Part shown: positions 1 to 7,048 of the stretch, piece by piece
How positions within the stretch are numbered: position 1 is the first letter of the stretch
Layout of the letters: each line of letters begins with the position of its first letter
NCBI GenBank assembly: GCA_019322805.1
Contig: JAHWIC010000005.1
Coordinates: 1-53,863, forward strand
Direction of reading: 5' to 3'
Source: Candidatus Woesearchaeota archaeon
GTDB taxonomy: Archaea; Nanobdellota; Nanobdellia; Woesearchaeales; JAHWIC01
DNA: 53,863 nt
Notes under the pieces: model-generated
Seen by the model: the letters and a program-made list of their open reading frames with translations, nothing else
Databases searched by the model: none
Told to the model about the DNA's origin: nothing
Program-made: the position numbers and the translations under genes

Positions 1-264
1 AATGGTACATATCTTGTCAAGTACTTGTATGGGTCTAGGGTCAAGGAACAATTAATAAGATCCTTAAAAGATATATGCATTTATTTTCAAATAATGACTG
101 AGAATTTTATTATAAAACATTTGGGTTTTAATGAAGTGAATAAATCATTTAAACACTTTAAGAAAGCTATTGCTAAAAATTTTAATATTGATGTTTCACA
201 TCTAGAGGACAGGTTTGACGTTTACATTAATTATTTTAAGACTAAACGTGTCAGGAAGGTTTAA
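1..264 (+). CDS. 3' end of an unrecognised gene (5' truncated by the window)
   Basis: The frame is open from base 1 to a stop at 262-264, so the gene starts outside the window; the TTG at 25 is not a convincing start. The visible part is lysine- and phenylalanine-rich and mostly helical (about 87 residues), with no motif I recognise. The TATA box of the next gene overlaps its stop codon. No function can be given. Confidence 0.5.
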   Translation, partial: NGTYLVKYLYGSRVKEQLIRSLKDICIYFQIMTENFIIKHLGFNEVNKSFKHFKKAIAKNFNIDVSHLEDRFDVYINYFKTKRVRKV

Positions 265-271
265 ATAAAAC
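258..271 (+). promoter_or_regulatory. TATA-box promoter of the helix-turn-helix gene
   Basis: GGTTTAAATAAAAC lies about 25 bases before the ATG at 291, the spacing expected for a leaderless archaeal transcript. It overlaps the stop codon of the preceding gene. Confidence 0.5.
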
Positions 272-290
272 TAAATAGTTCAAATACATC

Positions 291-836
291 ATGATGAATA
301 AAAAAGGACAGTGGATTCATGCCTATATGAGAGAGCAGAGAAGTTTACAAAGGCAGCAGAGGAGACTTTACGCAAGAATTCTAACCATTTTAGGATTTGA
401 TATTAATGAGCTTGTAGATATCCTAGGCGTGTCTTCTAATACTATTAAGACCTATTTGAGAGAAACCAAAAGTGATTTTTATTCAGATTTGCACGAAGCT
501 ATTTTTAAACCTGAGATATTCAAATGGTTTACAAAAGAGGAACAATCTCTTTTAAATTATATTCAGGAATCACAAGAAGAATCAAAAGAATTGTCTGAAG
601 AGTCAAAAAGGACGCACAGAATCGTAAAAGGAGAAGGATTTGAGGGATGGATTCATAAGAAAATCTTTAAGGATTGTGATAAGTTTGAAAAAAGAAATGA
701 GGAAGTAAATAAGAAGATAAAAACCCTAGCAAAAGAAATAAAGACTAAAATCAAGGATATGAAGAATCCAAAGAAGTGCCCTCACTTATCAAAATCTAAG
801 ATAGATATAGGCGTTAGAATTGAAAAGAAAAGATGA
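291..836 (+). CDS. Helix-turn-helix protein with charged coiled-coil tail
   Basis: This 181-residue protein has a helix-turn-helix at about residues 38-58 (ELVDILGVSSNTIKTYL), like the DNA-binding part of resolvase or sigma-type helices. A long Lys/Glu-rich, probably coiled-coil region follows (about 85-160). It overlaps the next gene by four bases (ATGA), so the two are translationally coupled. DNA binding is inferred from the motif; the target is unknown. The pair is followed directly by the first long separator element, so it is probably cargo of a cassette whose left end lies outside the window. Confidence 0.6.
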   Translation: MMNKKGQWIHAYMREQRSLQRQQRRLYARILTILGFDINELVDILGVSSNTIKTYLRETKSDFYSDLHEAIFKPEIFKWFTKEEQSLLNYIQESQEESKELSEESKRTHRIVKGEGFEGWIHKKIFKDCDKFEKRNEEVNKKIKTLAKEIKTKIKDMKNPKKCPHLSKSKIDIGVRIEKKR

Positions 837-1456
837 ATCAGGACAATTCTATCGAGAAGTTGTATATGTCGTTCTTTGATGCATGTGATTCCTTTGAAAG
901 GAAACCTCGGATTAAAAAGAATAAAATCCTAGATAAGGATGAGCCTCGTTCCAAAAAAGAAAATACTCCTGACTTTAAATGCAAGCTTCTTAAAAGAGAT
1001 ATAATCTTCGAGATTACAAATTTACAAGATTTGATGAGTGATAATTCTAGATTGAAGTTTAATCCCGGAAAAGTGATTTGTTATGATTTGACAAAACAAG
1101 CAGAAAATAAAATTAATAAGAAAATGAAAGAAAATTTCGATAATATTGATGACTCTTTTACAAATCCAATACTTTTGATACTCAATGTCGACGAATCTGA
1201 TGTTGATCCAATACAGGTAGGACTTGTTCTTAAGGATAAAATAAATGACATCCACAAAAAGGAAATTTTGAGTGCCGTTGTAGTAGCTAAGAGCAGTTTG
1301 AAAAAAGGGGTATTGTTTTTAAATTCTAGTTCTAAAAATCCATTGTGCTGGGAAGAGTCTCTAAGTCTTCAAGATAAATTTTCAAAAAAGGGGCATAGTC
1401 TTGCAATCCCTATTCAAGGCGGCGACCTTCCGGATAATAATGATCTCCTTTCTTAA
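833..1456 (+). CDS. Hypothetical protein, possible restriction-endonuclease-like fold
   Basis: 207 residues, coupled to the helix-turn-helix gene by an ATGA overlap. The middle holds a strand pattern (about residues 45-65, PDFKCKLLKRDIIFEI) with D...E spacing reminiscent of PD-(D/E)XK nucleases, but the expected lysine after the glutamate is replaced (EIT), so this is only a suggestion. The last codons run up to the separator element that starts at about 1471. I do not recognise the family. Coupling to a DNA-binding partner would fit a two-gene defence or regulatory unit. Confidence 0.5.
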   Translation: MNQDNSIEKLYMSFFDACDSFERKPRIKKNKILDKDEPRSKKENTPDFKCKLLKRDIIFEITNLQDLMSDNSRLKFNPGKVICYDLTKQAENKINKKMKENFDNIDDSFTNPILLILNVDESDVDPIQVGLVLKDKINDIHKKEILSAVVVAKSSLKKGVLFLNSSSKNPLCWEESLSLQDKFSKKGHSLAIPIQGGDLPDNNDLLS

Positions 1457-1470
1457 TTTGGCTGCCAGAA

Positions 1471-1700
1471 AATTGAGCCTAATGCTTATTATGCGACCCG
1501 ACCTCGAGCCTCTCCTCGAGCGAACGGGAGTGAGCTCAGAGATGAGAGGCTCAGAGCTGGAGGGCTCGAGCGTAGCGAGAGAGTTTTTTATTTGCCAAAA
1601 TAGAAAACGTAGGAGAGCATCGCAAAGCCTTTGATGGCTTGAGAAGCACAACCGCATAATAACAGCATTATGCGAAGCGAACCTTTGATGGTGAGTGTAG
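1471..1700 (+). repeat. Long-type cassette separator element 1
   Basis: The core (ATTGAGCCTAATGCTTATTA) is followed by several nested hairpins: CTCGAGC...GCTCGAG, AAGCC-TTTGAT-GGCTT, CCGCATAAT...ATTATGCG, ACC-TTTGAT-GGT. The element ends in GTAGTTTTTTATTTGC. It aligns along its whole length with the element at 11240-11463, and in outline with those at 42985 and 52996. Its terminal segment GTTTTTTATTTGC is complementary to 9453-9464. Confidence 0.75.
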
Positions 1701-1779
1701 TTTTTTATTTGCTGAGAGTTTAGCAACATTAATTTCTTAAAACAATAGAAATAAATAACCCAATGAATTATTAGTAAGA

Positions 1780-2394
1780 ATGGATGATAAATTAAGAGAA
1801 ATGATATGGCAAAGAGAAGATGGAATCTGTCAAAAATGCAAAAAGAAATTATTCAATATTATAGATCCTTATGAAGATACTATCAATTGTTTACTAAGTA
1901 TGGAGGAAATACCTATATTTAAATGGACCAAGAAGTGTTGGAAGTGCAGAAATGAAACAGAAGTTGTAACTTATGATTTCTACGCAGCCTATAATCATCA
2001 CATAGGAGACATTGAAAAATTAGATAAAATTTTGATGGAGAAATTTCCTTTTGTAAAAAAAATATTTAGTAAAACTATGGAATCCGAAGTAATAGCAAAC
2101 ACATGCATTAATTGTGGAGCATTGCAAGGTAACTGGTTTATTATGGAAGATTTAATGTATATGAAATCGTCAAATGTTGATATGGATAAGCTTATAGAAA
2201 TATCTTTACCAAATAACCTTAGATTTGAAGATTTGCGTATTGAAAAGGAAGCATTGGAACCTGAGAGGGAAAAGATTCCTTTTATTGCGCATGTGCACCA
2301 TATTGATAATAATAAGTCAAATAATGACCCTAATAACTTAATGCTTTTATGTAGAAATTGCAATATCAAGATTCATTCCAATTTAAGAAATTAG
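1780..2394 (+). CDS. HNH endonuclease with extra zinc-finger cysteines
   Basis: 204 residues. The C-terminus carries an HNH motif (about 169-200: HVHHIDNNKSNNDPNNL followed by LLCRNCNIKIHS), the metal-dependent nicking/cutting site of the McrA-like superfamily. Three further CxxC pairs at the N-terminus (CQKCKK), in the middle (CWKC) and before the HNH (CINCG) should bind zinc. HNH proteins of this kind act as restriction or homing-type nucleases; the target cannot be read from the sequence. The gene stands alone between separator elements, with a TATA-like GAAATAAATAAC about 25 bases before the ATG. Confidence 0.75.
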   Translation: MDDKLREMIWQREDGICQKCKKKLFNIIDPYEDTINCLLSMEEIPIFKWTKKCWKCRNETEVVTYDFYAAYNHHIGDIEKLDKILMEKFPFVKKIFSKTMESEVIANTCINCGALQGNWFIMEDLMYMKSSNVDMDKLIEISLPNNLRFEDLRIEKEALEPEREKIPFIAHVHHIDNNKSNNDPNNLMLLCRNCNIKIHSNLRN

Positions 2395-2427
2395 TGCTCC
2401 AAGTAATGCTGAGCACTGTCTTTTTCT
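2393..2427 (+). terminator. Hairpin plus T-run after the HNH gene
   Basis: AGTGCTC and GAGCACT form a 7-bp stem overlapping the stop codon region, followed by GTCTTTTTC. The T-run suggests transcription termination, but the hairpin may instead be part of the cassette end. Confidence 0.4.
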
Positions 2428-2428
2428 A

Positions 2429-2499
2429 TTGAAAAAGTTGCAAAGCGGACGTATAACGCAGTTATGCGAAAGGTTTTGCGTTAAGAACTTGAAGGAAGC
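2429..2499 (+). repeat. Short, degenerate separator element 2
   Basis: The core GTATAACGCAGTTATGCG (2451-2468) matches the family core TAAC...GTTA. It is followed by TAACGCA...TGCGTTA pairing instead of the usual long bulged hairpin. It lies directly before the left inverted repeat of the restriction-modification cassette. Confidence 0.5.
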
Positions 2500-2571
2500 C
2501 GTAGCAGTCGGGAGTATATAATAATTACCTGCGTAGCAGCTATATTTCGGTAGAAATCAAGATTTAAAAAG

Positions 2572-2616
2572 TAATATTTATAAACCAGCCAACTATCTTA
2601 TTTAATAAAAAGGGGA
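2572..2616 (+). promoter_or_regulatory. TATA box and Shine-Dalgarno site of the R-M operon
   Basis: TAATATTTATAAACC (2572-2586) lies about 20 bases before the expected transcript start. AGGGGAT at 2611-2616 precedes the ATG at 2621, so the first gene has a leader. Confidence 0.5.
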
Positions 2617-2620
2617 TAGA

Positions 2621-3481
2621 ATGGCTAATAATGTTTTAAGCGCAATCACTAACATAGTTTCTTTTGGAAGCAATGATTTGAGGGCATATGCCTCTACTTA
2701 TCTTATTAGAATTAATGCTGTAGGGGAACAGCTAGAATTTTATGTAAAAGATGCCATTGCGGACTCTTTTAAGCTCCACCAAGATAAAAAAGATGCTGCT
2801 TATTCAAGCGTATTCTCTTATTTAGGAAACCAAAATAATCCGCCTGATATTATAATCAAGAATAGTGACGCTTTTGAGATTAAAAAAATTGAAAGCCCTA
2901 ACGCAGCTTTGGCACTTAATAGCTCCCCTCCTAAGGACAAGCTAAGGTCATCAGATATTAGGATAACTGAAGCATGCAAGAATTGTGAAAGCACGTCATG
3001 GGCTGAAAAAGACTTGTTTTATGCTATTGGGCACACAAAAGATAAAAAAATTAAGTACTTATTTTTTATTCAAGGCACATGTTATGCAGCTGACCATAAA
3101 GTCTATGATAGGGTTCATGAGCCAATTAAAAAGGAGGTTGACTCTGTTCTAGACTCCCTAAGCTTAGAAAAAGGAAAGACTGTTGAAATAGGCAAGGTAA
3201 AGAGGGTAGACCCCTTAGGCATAACTGAGCTGAGAATAAGGGGCATGTGGCATATTAAGAATCCCCTTAAGGTCTATGAAGATTTATGCAAAATAGGGGA
3301 TAAAGACAAATTTCACTTATTCGCTTTAATGAGGAAGGATAAGTATGATTCTTTTCCAGATGGCGATAAAAAGAAGATAGAAAGCAATAAGGACCTCTCT
3401 GTATATGACATTAAAATCAAAGATCCAAATAACCCAGCTAAATTAATTGAGGCAAAATTAATTGCATATAAGGAAAAATGA
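2621..3481 (+). CDS. Type II restriction endonuclease, NgoPII family
   Basis: The 286-residue protein matches the NgoPII family by its conserved centre: QLEFYVKDAI, GNQNNPPDIIIKNSDAFEIKKIES (about 70-93, containing the D...ExK catalytic site) and the Cys-containing ITEACKNCES segment. NgoPII cuts GGCC; the same target here is inferred. The gene overlaps the methyltransferase by four bases (ATGA), as expected for a coupled R-M pair. The whole R-M-Vsr block is GC-richer in codon choice than the genes after it. It is preceded by its own TATA box and Shine-Dalgarno site. Confidence 0.88.
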   Translation: MANNVLSAITNIVSFGSNDLRAYASTYLIRINAVGEQLEFYVKDAIADSFKLHQDKKDAAYSSVFSYLGNQNNPPDIIIKNSDAFEIKKIESPNAALALNSSPPKDKLRSSDIRITEACKNCESTSWAEKDLFYAIGHTKDKKIKYLFFIQGTCYAADHKVYDRVHEPIKKEVDSVLDSLSLEKGKTVEIGKVKRVDPLGITELRIRGMWHIKNPLKVYEDLCKIGDKDKFHLFALMRKDKYDSFPDGDKKKIESNKDLSVYDIKIKDPNNPAKLIEAKLIAYKEK

Positions 3482-4515
3482 AAATAGCATCTTTCTTTTC
3501 TGGGGCAGGAGGCTTAGACTTAGGCTTTTCTAATGCTGGCTTTGAGCTTGTTTTTGCTAATGATAATTGGAAAGGATGCTGGGAAACTTTTGAGAAGAAC
3601 CATGGCATTCCCATTAGCAAGAAGTCTATTGCTAAAATTGAGGCAGATGAAGTTCCTGATGTTGTTGGCTTTGTTGGGGGTCCCCCCTGCCAAAGCTGGA
3701 GCTTAGCTGGTGCCATGAGGGGCATGAAAGACTCTAGAGGAAGGGTTTTCTACGACTATGTTAGGCTAATTAGGGAAAAGCAGCCATTATTTTTTTTGGC
3801 AGAGAATGTTGCAGGAATATTGTCCAAAAGGCACATTGGAGAGTTTATGAAAATAGTAAATTCTTTTAAAAAAATTGGCTATAATGTTTCTTTCAAGCTT
3901 TTAGATGCAAAGGATTATGGGGTTCCTCAAGAGAGGAAAAGGGTCTTTATAGTTGGATACCATGAAAAGATGGGCAAGAAATTTACCTTTCCTATTCCCA
4001 AAAGAAAGAAATTATCATTGAAAGATGCTATTGGTGGCCTAGTAGAGCCAATGCCTGCAACCAAAAAAAACAAGGCAAATGGAGACCTTGATGTGCCAAA
4101 CCATGAGTATATGAATGGGGGATTTTCCACCATCTACATGTCAAGAAATAGGGTTAGAAACTGGGATGAGCCTTCTTTCACAATTCAAGCAGGCGGAAGG
4201 CATGCGCCTTGCCACCCTCAGGCGCCAAGAATGAAATTTGTTGAAAAAGACAAAATGAAATTTGTAGAGGGAAAAGAAAGCCTTTATAGAAGATTGTCTG
4301 TGAGGGAATGCGCAAGAATCCAAACCTTTCCTGATGACTTTATTTTCAAGTATGATTCAATAGCTGATGGCTACAAAATGATTGGAAATGCTGTTCCTGT
4401 AAAGCTAGCAGAAGCATTAGCAGCTAAGATTATGCAAGACCTTAGGGCTGTTAAGGGAGAAAAATGCCAGACAAATTCGACAAGAAAACAAGAAGTTCAA
4501 TTATGTCTAAGATAA
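3478..4515 (+). CDS. DNA (cytosine-5) methyltransferase
   Basis: 345 residues with C5-methyltransferase motifs in order: motif I FFSGAGGLDLGF (residues 5-16), motif IV GGPPCQSW with the catalytic Cys (about 67-74), motif VI ENVAG (about 107), motif VIII QERKRVFIVGY, and motifs IX/X RRLSVRECARIQTFPDDF and MIGNAVPV near the end. It transfers a methyl group from S-adenosylmethionine to cytosine and should protect the host site from the upstream NgoPII-type enzyme. Its 3' end overlaps the vsr gene by 52 bases in another frame. Confidence 0.95.
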   Translation: MKIASFFSGAGGLDLGFSNAGFELVFANDNWKGCWETFEKNHGIPISKKSIAKIEADEVPDVVGFVGGPPCQSWSLAGAMRGMKDSRGRVFYDYVRLIREKQPLFFLAENVAGILSKRHIGEFMKIVNSFKKIGYNVSFKLLDAKDYGVPQERKRVFIVGYHEKMGKKFTFPIPKRKKLSLKDAIGGLVEPMPATKKNKANGDLDVPNHEYMNGGFSTIYMSRNRVRNWDEPSFTIQAGGRHAPCHPQAPRMKFVEKDKMKFVEGKESLYRRLSVRECARIQTFPDDFIFKYDSIADGYKMIGNAVPVKLAEALAAKIMQDLRAVKGEKCQTNSTRKQEVQLCLR

Positions 4516-4871
4516 GGTCTAAGAACACTTCTCTTGAGGTTAATTTTAGAAAGCTTCTTTGGAAGAATGGGTTGGGCAGGTACAGGATCCACTATAAGCT
4601 TCCAGGAAAGCCTGATATTGTATATGTTTCAAAGAAAATTTTTATTTTTATTGATGGAGACTTCTGGCATGGCTATAATTGGAAGAAGTTAGGCAAAGTT
4701 CCTCCTAAGAAATATTGGCAAGAGAAAATACAGAAGAATATAGATAGGGCAAAAAAATATAATCGGCAATTGCGGAAAGAGGGTTGGACTGTTTTAAGGT
4801 TTTGGGAGCATGATATTAAGAAGAACCCCGGAAAATGTATAAAAAGAGTTAGAGATGCTTTCAAAAATTAA
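4464..4871 (+). CDS. vsr: Very short patch repair endonuclease (Vsr)
   Basis: 135 residues, the usual Vsr size. The family signatures MSKIRSKNTSLEVNFRKLLW (about 14-33), LPGKPDIV (catalytic Asp), IFIDGDFWHGYNW and GWTVLRFWEHDI are all present. Vsr nicks next to T:G mismatches that arise when 5-methylcytosine deaminates, so it is a natural companion of the adjacent C5 methyltransferase. The start lies inside the 3' end of that gene (52-base overlap), which points to coupled translation. Confidence 0.93.
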   Translation: MPDKFDKKTRSSIMSKIRSKNTSLEVNFRKLLWKNGLGRYRIHYKLPGKPDIVYVSKKIFIFIDGDFWHGYNWKKLGKVPPKKYWQEKIQKNIDRAKKYNRQLRKEGWTVLRFWEHDIKKNPGKCIKRVRDAFKN

Positions 4872-4874
4872 TTA

Positions 4875-5393
4875 ATGGATATCAATAATTTTATATACAT
4901 AAGAGCATATCTCTTAAGTATGTCAGGAGTAGGTCATTTAGGAGAACTTGAAGTTATAGATTACTTAAGGAAGGAAAAAAAGCATTGCATTTACCTGCCT
5001 TTAAAAGATAAAGGGATTGATTTTATTAGTATTGGTAAAGATAATTTCTATCAAATACAAGTTAAAACATCAATGTATCAAAAAAATAGTTATTTTTGGT
5101 TCGACCTTTATAAGAAAAAGATGATTTATTCAAAAAATACTTTTTATATTTTTGTTTGTAAGTCTCTTGGAAGGAGAAAATTTATGGGGAGAAAATTTAA
5201 TTTTCTTGTTATTCCATCTGAAATGATAAAAAAATGGGTTAAAAATAAATCATTAGCTGAAAAAAAGAATGACTCGGGGGTTGTAAACCTTTTTATTTAT
5301 CCAAATTTTGATTCTAAAAAGTGGATTTATAAAAATAAAGGGAAATCATTAGACCTTACGGAATATTGGAATAATTTTGAACAACTAAAATAA
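4875..5393 (+). CDS. PD-(D/E)XK-like nuclease domain protein
   Basis: 172 residues. Residues about 22-65 read GELEVIDYL, KGIDFIS and FYQIQVKTS, matching the E...D...(E/Q)xK layout of restriction-endonuclease-fold proteins; the usual E of ExK is Q. The family is close to DUF4365-type or Holliday-resolvase-like nucleases, but I cannot name it. It follows vsr after 3 bases and precedes the next nuclease by 1 base, so it is part of the defence operon. It could be an accessory nuclease of the R-M block. Confidence 0.6.
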   Translation: MDINNFIYIRAYLLSMSGVGHLGELEVIDYLRKEKKHCIYLPLKDKGIDFISIGKDNFYQIQVKTSMYQKNSYFWFDLYKKKMIYSKNTFYIFVCKSLGRRKFMGRKFNFLVIPSEMIKKWVKNKSLAEKKNDSGVVNLFIYPNFDSKKWIYKNKGKSLDLTEYWNNFEQLK

Positions 5394-5394
5394 A

Positions 5395-6783
5395 ATGAGA
5401 ACTCAAATAACTGCCTCTCAATTTTATAATTATGTACAATGCCCTTGCAGGGTTTATCTAGATGTTTTTGGGGATGAGGAGGAAAAGGTTGAGATTTCTG
5501 AGTTTATGCGTAAAAAGATGGAAGATGGCATACTTCATGAAAAAGAGATTATAAAAGATAAGGACTTTGAAGAAATTCCTGTGGCTTCGAATGAGGAAGC
5601 ATTTAAGGAAACATTAAAAGCTATGAAAAAAGGCTCTGAATTAATTTACCAAGGAGTGTTAATAAAAGATAATCTTATTGGCAAGCCTGATCTATTAATT
5701 AGGCAAGAGGGAAAATCAAAGTTTGGAGATTATTTTTATGCAGCAGCAGATATTAAGTCTGGAAAAAGGCTTAAGCACCAATATGTGATGCAGGTTATGT
5801 TTTATTGTGAACTGCTGAAATCAGTCCAAGGAAAATTCCCAGAACAGGGAAAAATAATAAACATAGAAAAGGAGGAATTAGAATTTGAAACCTTTGAGTT
5901 TGAAGGAGAATATAAAGAAGTATTATCAGATATTCAAGAAATAGTTAACGGAAAAGTAGAATCACCTATTTATTGCTCTAATTGTAAGGAGTGTGTTTGG
6001 CAAAAACACTGCATCAAAGAACTAGAGGAAAAACAAGATATCTCGTTACTCTATAGGCTGGGTCTTTCTGTAAAGAGAAAACTGACTCCTCTAGGAATCA
6101 ATAACCTTAGCGATATAAGGAACGTTGATAAGTCTAAATTATTGGCTATTAAAGGTATAGGTGAAGCTTCTGTTAAAAAATGGAAATTAATGGCAGAAGC
6201 TATTCAAGATAACAAACTAATCGTTCTTAAAAAACCAATATTACTTCAGAAGAAAGTTGAAATATTCTTTGATATTGAAGGTGAGACCTCATTAGAAGTA
6301 GATTATTTGTATGGTTGTTTGGTTAGGATTAACAACAAAGAAGAATTTAAGCCTTTTTGGGCAGATAAACCTAAAGATGAAGACAAAATGTGGGCGGAGT
6401 TCTGTGATTTTATAGAATCTTGTGATGACGATATAGTTATTTATTATTATACTCCCTATGAGAAAACATCATTGAAGAAGATGAAAGAAAAATATGGATG
6501 TAAAGATGAAGTTTTTGAGAAAATAATAAATAACATGGTTGATTTGTTTCCTATAGTAACTAATTCTGTGGTATTGCCACTTTATTCTTATTCTATAAAG
6601 CCAATTGCTAAATGGTTGGGCTTTAAATGGAGGGACACCAAGGCAGGAGGTGCTCAATCTATGTTTTGGTATTCTAGATATTTAGATGGTGAGAAAGAGT
6701 TTAAGCAAACAATCATAGATTATAATGAAGATGATGTCAAAGCAACAAGAGTTTTGAAAGATTGGTTGATGACAATAAAATAA
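5395..6783 (+). CDS. TM0106-family RecB-like nuclease with Fe-S cysteines
   Basis: 462 residues. The N-terminal half is a Cas4/RecB-like nuclease: SQFYNYVQCPCRVYL (cluster cysteines), GKPDLLI, then YAAADIKSGKRLKHQYVMQV as the catalytic D...K segment. CSNCKECVWQKHC follows (about 197-209), likely completing a 4Fe-4S site. After helix-hairpin-helix-like residues (LAIKGIGEASVKKW), the C-terminal half is an RNase-H-like fold with FFDIEGE and YNEDDVKAT. This order is typical of the TM0106 family; the substrate is unknown, probably DNA ends. It is the last plus-strand gene of the defence cassette. Confidence 0.82.
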   Translation: MRTQITASQFYNYVQCPCRVYLDVFGDEEEKVEISEFMRKKMEDGILHEKEIIKDKDFEEIPVASNEEAFKETLKAMKKGSELIYQGVLIKDNLIGKPDLLIRQEGKSKFGDYFYAAADIKSGKRLKHQYVMQVMFYCELLKSVQGKFPEQGKIINIEKEELEFETFEFEGEYKEVLSDIQEIVNGKVESPIYCSNCKECVWQKHCIKELEEKQDISLLYRLGLSVKRKLTPLGINNLSDIRNVDKSKLLAIKGIGEASVKKWKLMAEAIQDNKLIVLKKPILLQKKVEIFFDIEGETSLEVDYLYGCLVRINNKEEFKPFWADKPKDEDKMWAEFCDFIESCDDDIVIYYYTPYEKTSLKKMKEKYGCKDEVFEKIINNMVDLFPIVTNSVVLPLYSYSIKPIAKWLGFKWRDTKAGGAQSMFWYSRYLDGEKEFKQTIIDYNEDDVKATRVLKDWLMTIK

Positions 6784-6807
6784 ATCGTTTTGAATTAATT
6801 AATCTAA

Positions 6808-7017
6808 TTATCTGATTTTCTTAGGCGTAAATTTGTCACGTATGAATCCATGGAAATGTCTGCCTTTAGATGGTGCTTGCATTAATGCATCATAAACATT
6901 CCTTGGAACGTTCAGGTATTGGTACACCCCATTTTTAAATTCGATTTCGAGTGTTTTAGCCTCCTCATCATATCCTACAGATATAAGATTACTCGATATT
7001 ACAGGTTTTCTATCCAT
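6808..7017 (-). CDS. KTSC-domain protein
   Basis: 69 residues, almost entirely one KTSC domain: SSNLISVGYDEEAKTLEIEF, GVYQYLNVP and the closing GRHFHGFIRDKF. The domain is found alone or fused to lysyl-tRNA synthetases and in phage proteins; its role is not settled, possibly nucleic acid binding. A strong Shine-Dalgarno (GGAGGTGA, about 7023-7032) precedes the ATG. It lies 31 bases downstream of the OLD nuclease on the same strand, so the two may share a transcript. Confidence 0.85.
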   Translation of the reverse strand: MDRKPVISSNLISVGYDEEAKTLEIEFKNGVYQYLNVPRNVYDALMQAPSKGRHFHGFIRDKFTPKKIR

Positions 7018-7048
7018 TTAACCTCACCTCCCTTAAGTTATTAAAAAA

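Noticed and set aside
1382..1729. Open frames of 77 and 115 codons on both strands over the first separator
   Set aside because: They lie within a structured repeat, read through its hairpins, and have no promoter or Shine-Dalgarno. The same kind of shadow frames occurs in other separators.
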